64,000 nucleotides of DNA from Clostridia bacterium (GTDB lineage: Bacteria > Bacillota > Clostridia > UBA1212). A program made the translations under genes and the position numbers. The stretch spans positions 1 to 64,000 of the forward strand of contig JAFSVU010000050.1 in assembly GCA_017444825.1 (NCBI GenBank), read 5' to 3'. The notes under the pieces were generated by a model. That model ran no database searches and had not been told where the DNA came from. It saw only the letters and a program-made list of their open reading frames with translations. Shown here in pieces: positions 26,994 to 39,122 of the stretch (the first letter of the stretch is position 1; each line of letters starts with the position of its first letter).

Positions 26994-28634
26994 TCAGTTT
27001 GATTTATACGTGACCGTTGTGCCCGCAAGACAGGAGACCTTTACGCTCTCGTCCTTTACACATACGGTCTTGTAGCCTCCATAGGCGTATATCTGTTTGA
27101 GAGCCGGGGCCTGGGAAGCGTCAACATCTATCATCTTATTGTAGCTGACGTCCACGTCCGTCAGCATATACGAACCCGCGAACTGGATCTTGGACAACGC
27201 ACACTCCTTGAGATCCGCGTAGGCAAGGGTCTTGAACAGGGAGAAGTCAATGCTTGTCACCTTGGGATTTTCCGGCGCAATGAGCCTCTTAAGGTATTTC
27301 AGCTCGCTGAGGGACGTTATCACGTTATTGTCAATGCCGGTATTTGTTATGTTGAGCTCTACAAGCCCGGTAAACGAGGCAAAGTCCGGCATCTTTGAGA
27401 ATGTGCTGTTCTTTACGTTGAGCTTTTTAAGGCGGGTCAGGTTTTCCGCCTCCAGTGTGTCAAGGACCGCGTCGTCGGCTATTATCTCCTCGATGGCGTT
27501 GTCTTCCGCGAAGGTAATGGTCTTGATCTCAGTCTCGCCTATGTTCACAGACTTCAGCGCCGTAAGCTTCGTAAGGTCGAGAGTCCTCAGCTTTGTGTTT
27601 CTCACGGAAAGCTTCTCAAGGTTCACCATGTCGTCAATGTCGGTGTGCAGGTCCTGTATGTACTCCCCGTCGATGGAAAACTCCTTTATCAGCGAAAGAT
27701 CGTACAGCGTGGGGATATAGTCATCGGAGTACGTGGTGTATTTGTCGGGATAGGATTTCCTCAGGCATTCCAGCACCTTCGGACGCATGACGGTATTTAC
27801 GAACGAGACCTTTTCGGACTCTCTAAGTATCTCAGCGTAGTTTGTGAAATTGATCTGCTTGAAATATGCCCTCGCACCGGCAGACGCCTTGGCGTAAACA
27901 GCGCCGTAGACGACCGTCGCATCGTATTCCACATTGGCAAGGGGTGCAAGAAGAGTGCCGGTGAGGATGGTCTTGCTGAGTTTTACGACCTTGGCTTCGT
28001 AGCAGTTTATGATAAGCCTGGAGGCCAGGTTTCCGCTGTCGTCATGGACAAGAATGTAATAGTTTGAAAGGTCGACCTCTTCGCCGGGTATGTTTATAAG
28101 GCAGCAGAATCCCGCGTTTACGGAATCCACCCATATGTAGTTGAAATCCTTCAGAGTGTACTTGCCGCATATGGCTGAGGGGTCCAGGTTGTATATCATT
28201 CTTTCGCCCTCGTTGACGGTGGCAATGCACGAAAAGCCTGTCTCGGAGGGGTTTTTATCGATGTTTGTCCATTCGGTATTGGTGGATTTAAGCTTTGAAA
28301 GAGTCAGCGATATTTCCTTGTAATCGCCAAAGTCAACGTCTTCGCTTATTGCTCCCGACTTGCTGGAGCCGCCCAGGACGCTTTTTCCTTTAAGGCCGGC
28401 CATAAGACCGCCGTTTCCGGCAATGGATCTCATTATGGTCAGCTCGCAAAAAACGGCCGCCCCCAGCAAAAGCACAAGAATCAGAGTGAAAAACGGAAAC
28501 AGCCTCCGCGCCTTTTTGGGCTCTTTTTTCTCCTCAGTGGTCTCATTATTCTCCGGGGTCTCTGCATCCCGGTAATACTCCGAATCAAGGCGGACCACCG
28601 GATCAGTGTTCATATTAACGTCTTCCTGAGCCAT
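26994..28634 (-). CDS. Membrane protein with choice-of-anchor A and leucine-rich repeat parts
   Basis: The 546-residue protein has an acidic cytoplasmic N-terminus (1-42), one membrane helix (44-68) and an exported part. Residues about 100-260 resemble a choice-of-anchor A domain (VLINxxG-like block, GTLLAPLANVEYDATVVYGAVYA, then KQINFTNY). Residues about 320-510 form seven or so irregular leucine-rich repeats (L..L.I..T.I). A small cysteine-containing beta tail ends the chain. It is a type II membrane protein and not sortase-anchored. Function unknown; binding of a surface partner is likely from the repeats. Confidence 0.7.
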   Translation of the reverse strand: MAQEDVNMNTDPVVRLDSEYYRDAETPENNETTEEKKEPKKARRLFPFFTLILVLLLGAAVFCELTIMRSIAGNGGLMAGLKGKSVLGGSSKSGAISEDVDFGDYKEISLTLSKLKSTNTEWTNIDKNPSETGFSCIATVNEGERMIYNLDPSAICGKYTLKDFNYIWVDSVNAGFCCLINIPGEEVDLSNYYILVHDDSGNLASRLIINCYEAKVVKLSKTILTGTLLAPLANVEYDATVVYGAVYAKASAGARAYFKQINFTNYAEILRESEKVSFVNTVMRPKVLECLRKSYPDKYTTYSDDYIPTLYDLSLIKEFSIDGEYIQDLHTDIDDMVNLEKLSVRNTKLRTLDLTKLTALKSVNIGETEIKTITFAEDNAIEEIIADDAVLDTLEAENLTRLKKLNVKNSTFSKMPDFASFTGLVELNITNTGIDNNVITSLSELKYLKRLIAPENPKVTSIDFSLFKTLAYADLKECALSKIQFAGSYMLTDVDVSYNKMIDVDASQAPALKQIYAYGGYKTVCVKDESVKVSCLAGTTVTYKSN

Positions 28635-28652
28635 AATTACCTCATCTAAACA

Positions 28653-29537
28653 TTAAAGTCCGTAGTCTTTCCGAAGCTGCCTGCTGCCGAAGAACTCCTC
28701 TATAGCGCTGGCAACGCCGCAGTCGTTATTGGTTTTTGTAATATATTTCGCGGCGGCTTTTACCCTTATATCCGCGTTTTCCATGGCCACGCCGAAGCCC
28801 GAAGCCTCGAGCAGCGAAATGTCGTTTTCAGAGTCCCCGAAGGCCACAGTGTCCCGTGGATCTATCCCGATGATATCACAGAGCTTTTTAAGAGCCGCGC
28901 CCTTGCTCACGTTACGGTCTACAAATTCCATGCATCCGCCTCCCGAGGTGAAGCAGGACAGGGTCTTTGGAATCATTTTCGCAACCTCGTTTGACTTCCA
29001 GCCCGTGCCGTCCTCGTTTGCGGTCCAGTATATCTTATCGATATTGCTCCTGTTATCGCCAATGTCGCGAAGAAAAAACGGGTCCTCCGCGTCAAAATAT
29101 ACAGTTTTCGCAAGAGCCGCTTGAGCGTAGATTTCTCCATTCCTTGTCCGTCTGCTTATGTAGAGGTCCTCGTCGGCCCAAACGCACGCTGTGACCCTGA
29201 GCCTGTTTCCCAGATCCAGAAGAAATTTCGCGTCCTCCATGGAAAGGGGCATCCTGTAAAGCTCTTTTTCCGCCCCAGCTGTAGCTATCCTCGCTCCGTT
29301 ATGGGCGATGATATACCCGTTTTTCCCTTCAACACCGATAAAATCGCCAAGGGATCTGTAGGACCTGCCGCTGGCAATGACAAACGTAACTCCGCTTTCG
29401 TCACAGATCCTTGCCGCCCTCCTGTTCTCCTCCGGGATCCTTGCCCCGGTGGTGATGAAGGTGCCGTCCATGTCGGTGGCGATGAGCTTCACCCTGCCGA
29501 AGTCATATTCGTTTCCGCAAAGCGTTTCATTGTCCAT
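28653..29537 (-). CDS. Cof-type HAD-IIB sugar-phosphate phosphatase
   Basis: The 294-residue HAD hydrolase has motif I LIATDMDGTF with the nucleophile Asp near residue 20, motif II VIASGRSY, and motif III/IV GDSENDISLLEASGFGVAMENA. The C2b cap lies between motifs II and III, as in Cof-type enzymes that act on phosphosugars or flavin/pyridoxal phosphates. It lies 12 bases after the beta-galactosidase gene, so a role in sugar-phosphate clearance is plausible but not shown. Confidence 0.9.
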   Translation of the reverse strand: MDNETLCGNEYDFGRVKLIATDMDGTFITTGARIPEENRRAARICDESGVTFVIASGRSYRSLGDFIGVEGKNGYIIAHNGARIATAGAEKELYRMPLSMEDAKFLLDLGNRLRVTACVWADEDLYISRRTRNGEIYAQAALAKTVYFDAEDPFFLRDIGDNRSNIDKIYWTANEDGTGWKSNEVAKMIPKTLSCFTSGGGCMEFVDRNVSKGAALKKLCDIIGIDPRDTVAFGDSENDISLLEASGFGVAMENADIRVKAAAKYITKTNNDCGVASAIEEFFGSRQLRKDYGL

Positions 29538-29549
29538 AAAGATACAGAT

Positions 29550-32762
<3,213 letters not shown>

Positions 32763-32773
32763 TCAGTCTCCCT

Positions 32774-34090
32774 TCATTTTCTCTCGGCGTTAAATCCGCC
32801 GTCACGCATTATCACACGGAACAAGTCTCCGGCCTTCAAAGAATCCGAATCCGCCACCAAAGCACCGTCTTTTTCGATGAGTGAGTAGCCTCTCCGGAGG
32901 ACGTTCACCGGTCCCAGAGTCTCCAGCTTGCCTTTAAGCAAACCAATGCCTGCTGTTTTCTCATGCATAAATTCACCGGAAGCGTTTTCAAGCCTGCCCC
33001 TGGTCCCTGCGAATTCCATCCTTTTCGCGGCAAGTGCGCTCTTTACGTCGGATGCATGGAACCTGTCCTTAAGATGACCAAGATCCGACCTTCCGCCCGC
33101 ATAAGCTGCGTCGATCAGCGCCTTCAACCGGAGAGCCTTGCCGTCGAGCTGCTGAGCCCTGGCTTCTGCCATCGACATCGGCCTTGTAAACACCGGTCTT
33201 GCCTTAAGCAGCGCCAGCGTCCTCTTTATGTTATCGATCCTCATCTCACCGGTCCTTCTCATTCTGGATCTCATGAGCTCAAGGTCGCTTATGATCTTGG
33301 CTTTTTCCGGAACCGCGATCTCAGCGGCTGCCGAAGGGGTAGGGGCCCTTCTGTCGGAAACAAAGTCACATATGGTAAAATCCGTCTCGTGCCCCACAGC
33401 CGATATAACGGGTATCGGGCAGTTATATATTTCTCTTGCCAATGCCTCGTCGTTGAAGCAGAACAGGTCCTCGAAAGATCCGCCGCCTCTTGCAATGATA
33501 AGAACATCGCACTCATTTTCGGCAATGGCCTGCCTCAAGGCCTTTATGATCTGAGGCGGAGCATCCGTACCCTGCACCGGGCAGGAATAAAGCTTTATGG
33601 GCATACCCGGAAATCTTCTTCCGGATACGTTTCGGATATCCTCGATAACCGCACCGCCCGGAGAGGTTATGGCACCTACTTTTTTCGGTAAAAAAGGAAT
33701 TTTCTTCTTATGGCTGTCGTTAAAGAGGCCCTCTTCGCCAAGCTTCTTTTTCAGAGCCTCAAACTGCTCGAAAAGCTTTCCGGTGCCGTCCTCCGTGAGA
33801 GAATCGCAGATCAGCTGAAATGCGCCGTCCGGCTCATAGAGAGAGCACCGACCCCTGGCGATGACTCTGATACCGTCCCTCGGAACGAACCTAAGAGACA
33901 TTGCCGGTCCTCTGAAAAGCACGCAGCGGAGAAGAGAACTCTCCTCCTTCATGGTGAAGTAGTAGTGACCCGGTCCCGAACGCCTCACGTTTGACAGTTC
34001 TCCCGAAACCGCCACGTCCGAGAGGAGCCCGTCCTCCTGGATCATATTTTTCACGTACTTATTCAGTTCGGTGACCGAGATGGGTTTCAT
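32774..34090 (-). CDS. xseA: Exodeoxyribonuclease VII large subunit
   Basis: The 438-residue protein starts with an OB-fold (residues 1-105), followed by the catalytic core with AITSPGGAVIEDI and the RGGGSFEDL...NDEALAR block, then a helical region of about 150 residues that binds the small subunit. It degrades single-stranded DNA from both ends in complex with XseB. Its start overlaps the nusB stop by four bases (ATGA). The small subunit gene xseB, usually next to it, is not found nearby; a beta-galactosidase gene follows instead. Confidence 0.95.
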   Translation of the reverse strand: MKPISVTELNKYVKNMIQEDGLLSDVAVSGELSNVRRSGPGHYYFTMKEESSLLRCVLFRGPAMSLRFVPRDGIRVIARGRCSLYEPDGAFQLICDSLTEDGTGKLFEQFEALKKKLGEEGLFNDSHKKKIPFLPKKVGAITSPGGAVIEDIRNVSGRRFPGMPIKLYSCPVQGTDAPPQIIKALRQAIAENECDVLIIARGGGSFEDLFCFNDEALAREIYNCPIPVISAVGHETDFTICDFVSDRRAPTPSAAAEIAVPEKAKIISDLELMRSRMRRTGEMRIDNIKRTLALLKARPVFTRPMSMAEARAQQLDGKALRLKALIDAAYAGGRSDLGHLKDRFHASDVKSALAAKRMEFAGTRGRLENASGEFMHEKTAGIGLLKGKLETLGPVNVLRRGYSLIEKDGALVADSDSLKAGDLFRVIMRDGGFNAERK

Positions 34091-34758
34091 TGTTCAAGTT
34101 CCTTGGCGATGCCGGAAAGCACGCCGTTTACGAAGGCGCCTGATTTATCGTCATTGGTTTTTGCAAGCTCAACAGCCTCGTTGATCGCGATCTTAAGCGG
34201 CACCACGTCCGAAAACTTCATCATCTCAAAGGCCGCAACCCTTATGACCGCAAGATCCGCTCTGTTTACACGGTCGATGGTCCACCTGTGGAGATTTCTT
34301 TTGATGGCCTCATCGATCTCGCCAATGTTCTCAACCACGCCGTTTACCACCGGGTAGAGATATTCGTTGTAGTCCGGAAGATCCGCAAATATGACCTCCT
34401 CTTTACCCTCTTCCTCCAGCTTAGAGCTCAGCACGTCCTGGATGAACTCCGCAGTGTCAAAAGGTATCTCCCCGTTTTCCTGTTTTTCCGGTGCCTCTTC
34501 CCTGAGAAGCTCCAATGCGTCCTTGTACTTTTCCTCGTACTCAAAGCGGGTCATGGTGGTGTGCCTTTTAAGGCCCTTTCCCACAGGCTTGCTTATGGAG
34601 ACGGTATCGGTAGACCTTTTGATCTTTTCAGGCTTTTTCGGAGCCTCGCTCTCCGCCGCTTTCTTCTCTCTGTACAAAAAATCGTATGCAAAAACGCAGT
34701 TGACCGCAAAGGATCTCATTTTGCGCCTGTCGTAGGGAATTTTCTTGCTTTTACTCAT
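34087..34758 (-). CDS. nusB: Transcription antitermination protein NusB with internal insertion
   Basis: The 223-residue product is a NusB, an RNA-binding factor for antitermination of rRNA operons. The normal family length is about 130-150. The extra length is a charged insertion at about 35-100 between the first helix (RSFAVNCVFAYDFL) and the rest. The C-terminal core is normal (RVNRADLAVIRVAAFEM, PLKIAINEAVELAK, SGAFVNGVLSGIA). It starts at ATG 34758, overlapping the lon stop by one base, and overlaps xseA by four, so the three are coupled. Confidence 0.9.
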   Translation of the reverse strand: MSKSKKIPYDRRKMRSFAVNCVFAYDFLYREKKAAESEAPKKPEKIKRSTDTVSISKPVGKGLKRHTTMTRFEYEEKYKDALELLREEAPEKQENGEIPFDTAEFIQDVLSSKLEEEGKEEVIFADLPDYNEYLYPVVNGVVENIGEIDEAIKRNLHRWTIDRVNRADLAVIRVAAFEMMKFSDVVPLKIAINEAVELAKTNDDKSGAFVNGVLSGIAKELEQ

Positions 34759-37217
34759 CACTTTTCTCCGAATCCGGGCATAGCCAATGCGTCCGCCCCG
34801 CCATTTCCCCGCACCGGGCTTTTTGCCAGCGCGATCTCAAACACTTCTTCGACGTTTTTCACCGTTGTGATTTTAACGCCCTGTTTTACTTCATCCGGAA
34901 GCTCCCTGATATCCGCCTTGTTCTCTTCGGGAACCAGTATCTCGGATATACCCTCCTTGAGAGCCGCCAGAGATTTCTCCTTCAGGCCTCCTATGGCCAG
35001 CACGTCTCCGCGGATCGTGATCTCGCCCGTCATGGCGATGTGCTGCCTGACCGGAATGCCCGTGATGGCAGAGACCATCGCCGTGGCAATGGTGACGCCT
35101 GCGGAGGGTCCGTCCTTCGGGGTGGCACCTTCGGGAACGTGAACGTGGATGTCCCTGGTCTTGTAGAAGTCAGGGGATATGCCGTATGCCGCAGCTTTTG
35201 ACCTTATGAAGCTGAGAGCGGCGGTGGCGGATTCCTTCATGACGTCTCCGATGAGACCCGTGACCTCCAGCTTTCCCGTGCCGTCAAATACGTTCACCTC
35301 AACGTTTAACAGCACTCCTCCGACAGCGGTCCACGCCATTCCGTTTACCGATCCTACGGCGAGCTTATCCGTCCCCGTTTCGAACCTGTGTATAGCCCTT
35401 CCCGCGCCAAGCATTTCGAATATGAGAGCCGGATTCACCGTTACGGAGCGCTTTCCCTTCGTCTTCATTATGCAAATGGATTTTCTCAGAATCGCCGCGA
35501 TCTGTCTTTCAAGCTGCCTCACGCCCGCCTCCGACGTGTAGTCGTTTATGAGGGTCCTCACGGCGCTCTCGCTGAATTTCACGGCGGATCTTGAAAGACC
35601 GTGCTCCTTGGCCTGCTTCGGAATAAGGTGCCTTGTGGCGATCTCCATCTTCTCGTTTTCCGTGTAGCTTGAGAGCTCGATCACTTCAAGCCTGTCAAGA
35701 AGCGGTGACGGGATGGTGTCAAGGGTGTTCGCCGTTGTAATAAAGAGCACCTTGGAAAGATCAAAGGGCACTTCCGCATAGGAATCCGTAAACTCCTTGT
35801 TCTGCTCCCTGTCCAGCACCTCGAGAAGAGCCGAAGCCGGGTCTCCTCTGAAATCGCCGCAGAGCTTATCTATCTCGTCAAGAAGCACGACAGGAGTATT
35901 GGATTTGGCCTTTTCAAGAGCGGTGAGTATCCTGCCCGGCATTGCGCCGATATACGTCTTTCTGTGGCCTCTTATCTCGGCTTCATCTCTTACGCCGCCA
36001 AGTGATATCCGCACGTATTCTCTTCCGAGAGCCTCGGCAATGGACCTTACCACCGACGTTTTTCCCGTTCCGGGAGGTCCCACCAGGCATATGATGCTTG
36101 AGGCCGTGGCTTTCTTCATGGTTTTTACCGCCATGAATTCCACGATGCGGTCCTTGACCTTGGTCAGTCCGTAGTGGTCCCTGTCGAGCACCCTTCTCAC
36201 CTCTTCGAGGTCAATGTCGGGTCTTTTCTCGGGAGCCCAGGGCAGGTCGAGCAGAAAGTCCACGTGGAGCCTCATCACGGAGTAGTCGGGAGACGCGGAA
36301 GGCATTCTCCTCATGCGGTTTATCTCTTTTCTGATCTTCTCTGCACTGGCCGGAGCCATATATGCTTCAATCTCCTCCAGTTTTTCCTCAAGGATATCGC
36401 TTTCCCCGGCCTCGTCGTCACCCAGTTCCTGTTCGATGACTCTTATCTGTTCACGGAGGAAATTCTCCCTCTGCTGCTCGGAAAGGCTTACGCCTGTCTT
36501 CTGAATGATGTCGTATTCGATCTCCTCATAGGCAAGGAGCTTTTTTGCAAGCTCGTAGGTGAGAAGCATCTTCTTATACGCATCCCGCTCGCAGATGATG
36601 GCTTTTCTGTCCTCGTATTCCGCATCCATGTACGCGGCGGTGTGGTAGCAGAAGGCATTGGTGTCTTTTATCGACTGAAGCTCAATAAGCTCTGTTCTTC
36701 TCCGCTCCGCAGAGCCTGACACCTTTGAGTACTTTTTGACCACCGATCTGATGGCTCTTTTCAGGCTTCCCCGCTTTTCCGCCGATTCAAATTCCTGATC
36801 GTCGGGGATCGGCTCAACCGTGCCAAGTATCACGTTGCCGGAGACAGCATCCACCTCGAATTTTTTGCATATTCCGAAGGATATGCCGTAAAGAGTGGCA
36901 TCGCAGTTCATCATCCGGTCTCTCATTTCGAGGTTCCGTATTTCACAGAATACGCCGGCGACGGAAACCTGTTTTTTCATCAGGTAGCTGTTAACTTCCT
37001 CCTGAGCGGTCTCTTCGCTTTCGGACTTCTCAAGTATGTCCAGAAAAGGCAAAAACACCTTTTTGTGGGTCATATCCGCCATGATAAATGCGGACACGTT
37101 CCTGAAATCGGAGGCCGTAACTATATCTATGCAGGAAGGCAGCACCGTCTGAAACGGCAGCAGCACCACCGGCACAAGGTAATCGTTCTCAGTTTTTACT
37201 GTAGTCTTTTTTTCCAT
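34758..37217 (-). CDS. lon: ATP-dependent protease Lon
   Basis: The 819-residue protease has the LonA layout: N-terminal substrate domain (to about 270), AAA+ module with Walker A GPPGTGKTS and Walker B VVLLDEIDKL, and a C-terminal protease domain with the Ser in KDGPSAGVT and Lys in GGLKEKSLAAL. The ATG at 37217 has GGAG just upstream; a longer frame reaching 37304 lacks a site. A consensus promoter lies at 37333-37362. No CIRCE or CtsR-like operator is apparent, so heat-shock control is not obvious. Confidence 0.96.
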   Translation of the reverse strand: MEKKTTVKTENDYLVPVVLLPFQTVLPSCIDIVTASDFRNVSAFIMADMTHKKVFLPFLDILEKSESEETAQEEVNSYLMKKQVSVAGVFCEIRNLEMRDRMMNCDATLYGISFGICKKFEVDAVSGNVILGTVEPIPDDQEFESAEKRGSLKRAIRSVVKKYSKVSGSAERRRTELIELQSIKDTNAFCYHTAAYMDAEYEDRKAIICERDAYKKMLLTYELAKKLLAYEEIEYDIIQKTGVSLSEQQRENFLREQIRVIEQELGDDEAGESDILEEKLEEIEAYMAPASAEKIRKEINRMRRMPSASPDYSVMRLHVDFLLDLPWAPEKRPDIDLEEVRRVLDRDHYGLTKVKDRIVEFMAVKTMKKATASSIICLVGPPGTGKTSVVRSIAEALGREYVRISLGGVRDEAEIRGHRKTYIGAMPGRILTALEKAKSNTPVVLLDEIDKLCGDFRGDPASALLEVLDREQNKEFTDSYAEVPFDLSKVLFITTANTLDTIPSPLLDRLEVIELSSYTENEKMEIATRHLIPKQAKEHGLSRSAVKFSESAVRTLINDYTSEAGVRQLERQIAAILRKSICIMKTKGKRSVTVNPALIFEMLGAGRAIHRFETGTDKLAVGSVNGMAWTAVGGVLLNVEVNVFDGTGKLEVTGLIGDVMKESATAALSFIRSKAAAYGISPDFYKTRDIHVHVPEGATPKDGPSAGVTIATAMVSAITGIPVRQHIAMTGEITIRGDVLAIGGLKEKSLAALKEGISEILVPEENKADIRELPDEVKQGVKITTVKNVEEVFEIALAKSPVRGNGGADALAMPGFGEK

Positions 37218-37332
37218 TTTTTCTCCGTTATTTCTGCCGTAAAACGGCCTTGGATCCATTGTAGTGAAACCAACTTGAAACAAACCAAAACAGTCCGTTT
37301 TCAAGCCGGATGGGGCACTGACCCAATTTATT

Positions 37333-37362
37333 ATTATACCACTGTACGCACGCGCGTTTCAA
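37333..37362 (-). promoter_or_regulatory. Sigma-A promoter of lon-nusB-xseA
   Basis: TTGAAA (37357-37362) and TATAAT (37333-37338) are separated by 18 bases. It is back to back with the murC promoter. Confidence 0.8.
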
Positions 37363-37384
37363 GGTAGAAGGACTTTAAAAAAAC

Positions 37385-37413
37385 TTGACAATGTGCACGA
37401 TTTAATGGATAAT
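37385..37413 (+). promoter_or_regulatory. Sigma-A promoter of murC
   Basis: A perfect TTGACA (37385-37390) is 17 bases from GATAAT (37408-37413). The leader to murC is about 60 bases and holds a weak GGCGG site. Confidence 0.8.
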
Positions 37414-37478
37414 AAAAAGACCTCTGCAGGGGAAGCCTCTGCGGAAAACAATACTTAAGATAAACTATTGGCGGATGC

Positions 37479-38945
37479 ATGGAACTCAATGATAAAACAG
37501 TCAAAGAATTGTCCCTGAGCCAAGGGGCTTTAATTTATTTTATCGGTATCGGCGGATCGAGTATGAGCGGTCTTGCGGAGATCTCTCTTCACAGAGGTTA
37601 CCGGGTCGCCGGCAGCGATATTTCGGAATCCGCTGCCACCGGGAAGCTCAGATCTCTCGGTGTCTCCGTGCACATAGGGCACGACGCCGCCAATATCGAC
37701 AGCCACGTCAGTCTTGTAGTTTACACTGTCGCCATCTCACATGAAAACCCGGAATATCTTAAAGCTCTGGAGCTTGATCTCCCTATCGTTGAGAGAGGTA
37801 CGTATCTTGGCTGGATCGCCGCTCATTTTGAAAAAACCGTAGCGGTTTCGGGCGTCCACGGAAAGACCACCACCACTTCAATGCTTGCGAGCATCATGAT
37901 GAATGCGGGTATGGACCCCAGCGCTCACATTGGCGGCGTTCTCCCCGGCATCGAAAGCAGTGTCATCACCGGTGGAGCTGAATTTTTCGTCACGGAAGCC
38001 TGCGAATATCACAAAAATTTCCTTCATATACATCCTTTCGTGGGCGTCATTCTGAATCTGGAACCGGAGCACCTTGATTATTTCAAGACCTTCGCCAATA
38101 TGAAAAAAGCCTTCAGAGAGTTTGCGGAAAGCATACCCGAACACGGGTTCCTTGTTGTCTGCGCCGACTCCTGCAGGGCCACGGAATGCGCAAGATACAC
38201 CAGGGCAAACATCATTACCTACAGCGTAAAGTCGGAAAAAGCACCGTCTCTGAAGAACGCCCTCGGGAAGAAGGTTTCATCGCATTTTTACGCAAAAGAC
38301 CCGGTTCTTCAGTCCTCCTCGGGAACAGTCACCGACATCCGTGCAGGTTACTCCTATACGCTGGTCCGTGACGGCAGGGAAACAGGCATAACAAGCCTTC
38401 GCATACCGGGGCTCTACAACGTATCGGACTCCCTTGCCGCTGCTGCGGTAGCTTCAGCTCTGGGCTGTCCCGACGCCGGTATACTTGAAGGCATCTCATC
38501 CTTTACAGGCGCCAAGAGAAGATTTGAGATCGTGGGTTACACCGAAAAAGGCGACGTCATCATAAGCGATTACGCCCACCACCCTTCCGAGGTCAAGGTC
38601 ACCGTCGAGGCTGCAAAGAACAATGCCTCGGGCCGCGTCATCGCAGTCTTTCAGCCTCACACCTACTCAAGGGCCAAAAAGTTTAAGTATAAATTTGCCA
38701 ATGCGTTAAAGCCCGCAGACAGTGTCATCCTCACGGACATCTACGCCGCCAGGGAGCCGGACACCGGCATCATCTCCTCGGCAGATTTGCTCCGGATCTT
38801 CTTAAGAAGGAAGCTCCCCGCTCAGCATATCGGCGACTTTGACAAGATTGCGGAAGAGATCAAGAAGGAGACATCCGGCAATGACATCATTCTGTTGCTG
38901 GGGGCCGGGACTGTGGATAGGATCGCGGATAGAATCAAAAAATAA
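37479..38945 (+). CDS. murC: UDP-N-acetylmuramate:L-alanine ligase
   Basis: The 488-residue Mur ligase joins L-Ala to UDP-MurNAc, the first peptide step of peptidoglycan synthesis. It has the N-terminal UDP-binding loop FIGIGGSSMSGLAEI, the ATP loop VSGVHGKTTTTSM near residue 125, the EACEYHKNFL block, and HHPSEVK with FQPHTYSRAK in the C-terminal domain. The order and length are normal. It is transcribed alone from its own promoter, apart from the mur genes at 19-22 kb. A dispersed repeat and a terminator follow. Confidence 0.96.
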   Translation: MELNDKTVKELSLSQGALIYFIGIGGSSMSGLAEISLHRGYRVAGSDISESAATGKLRSLGVSVHIGHDAANIDSHVSLVVYTVAISHENPEYLKALELDLPIVERGTYLGWIAAHFEKTVAVSGVHGKTTTTSMLASIMMNAGMDPSAHIGGVLPGIESSVITGGAEFFVTEACEYHKNFLHIHPFVGVILNLEPEHLDYFKTFANMKKAFREFAESIPEHGFLVVCADSCRATECARYTRANIITYSVKSEKAPSLKNALGKKVSSHFYAKDPVLQSSSGTVTDIRAGYSYTLVRDGRETGITSLRIPGLYNVSDSLAAAAVASALGCPDAGILEGISSFTGAKRRFEIVGYTEKGDVIISDYAHHPSEVKVTVEAAKNNASGRVIAVFQPHTYSRAKKFKYKFANALKPADSVILTDIYAAREPDTGIISSADLLRIFLRRKLPAQHIGDFDKIAEEIKKETSGNDIILLLGAGTVDRIADRIKK

Positions 38946-38947
38946 GA

Positions 38948-39047
38948 GGGGTGCCGCATTAAGTTAGAGCGGTGCCGGACAAAGTAATAGGTAATAGGTA
39001 AGAAGTAACAGGTAAGAAGTAACAGGTAAAAAGTAAGAAGTTATAGG
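38948..39047 (+). repeat. Dispersed intergenic repeat, copy B
   Basis: It begins three bases after the murC stop and matches the element after polA (15179-15244) over its whole core with one change. The tail has more units here: AGTAACAGGTAAGA-like purine-rich repeats run to about 39047. A seven-pair stem with two wobbles can form in the core. Confidence 0.85.
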
Positions 39048-39054
39048 AAAAAAT

Positions 39055-39087
39055 AAGAGGTGCTGCGCGAGATGTGGCACCTCTTTT
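39055..39087 (+). terminator. Intrinsic terminator after murC
   Basis: AAGAGGTGC and GCACCTCTT pair across about 14 bases and TTT follows, with A residues before the stem. It can act on both strands between the convergent murC and mreB genes. Confidence 0.8.
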
Positions 39088-39122
39088 AATTTGCAGGTCA
39101 TTGGCGTTTATCCGGTGACCTG

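Noticed and set aside
37218-37304. N-terminal extension of Lon to 37304
   Set aside because: No ribosome site; the extension lies close to the promoter region and is absent from the family. ATG at 37217 has GGAG.
34758-37478. CIRCE or CtsR heat-shock operator upstream of lon
   Set aside because: No TTAGCACTC-N9-GAGTGCTAA and no tandem GGTCAAA-type heptads were seen.
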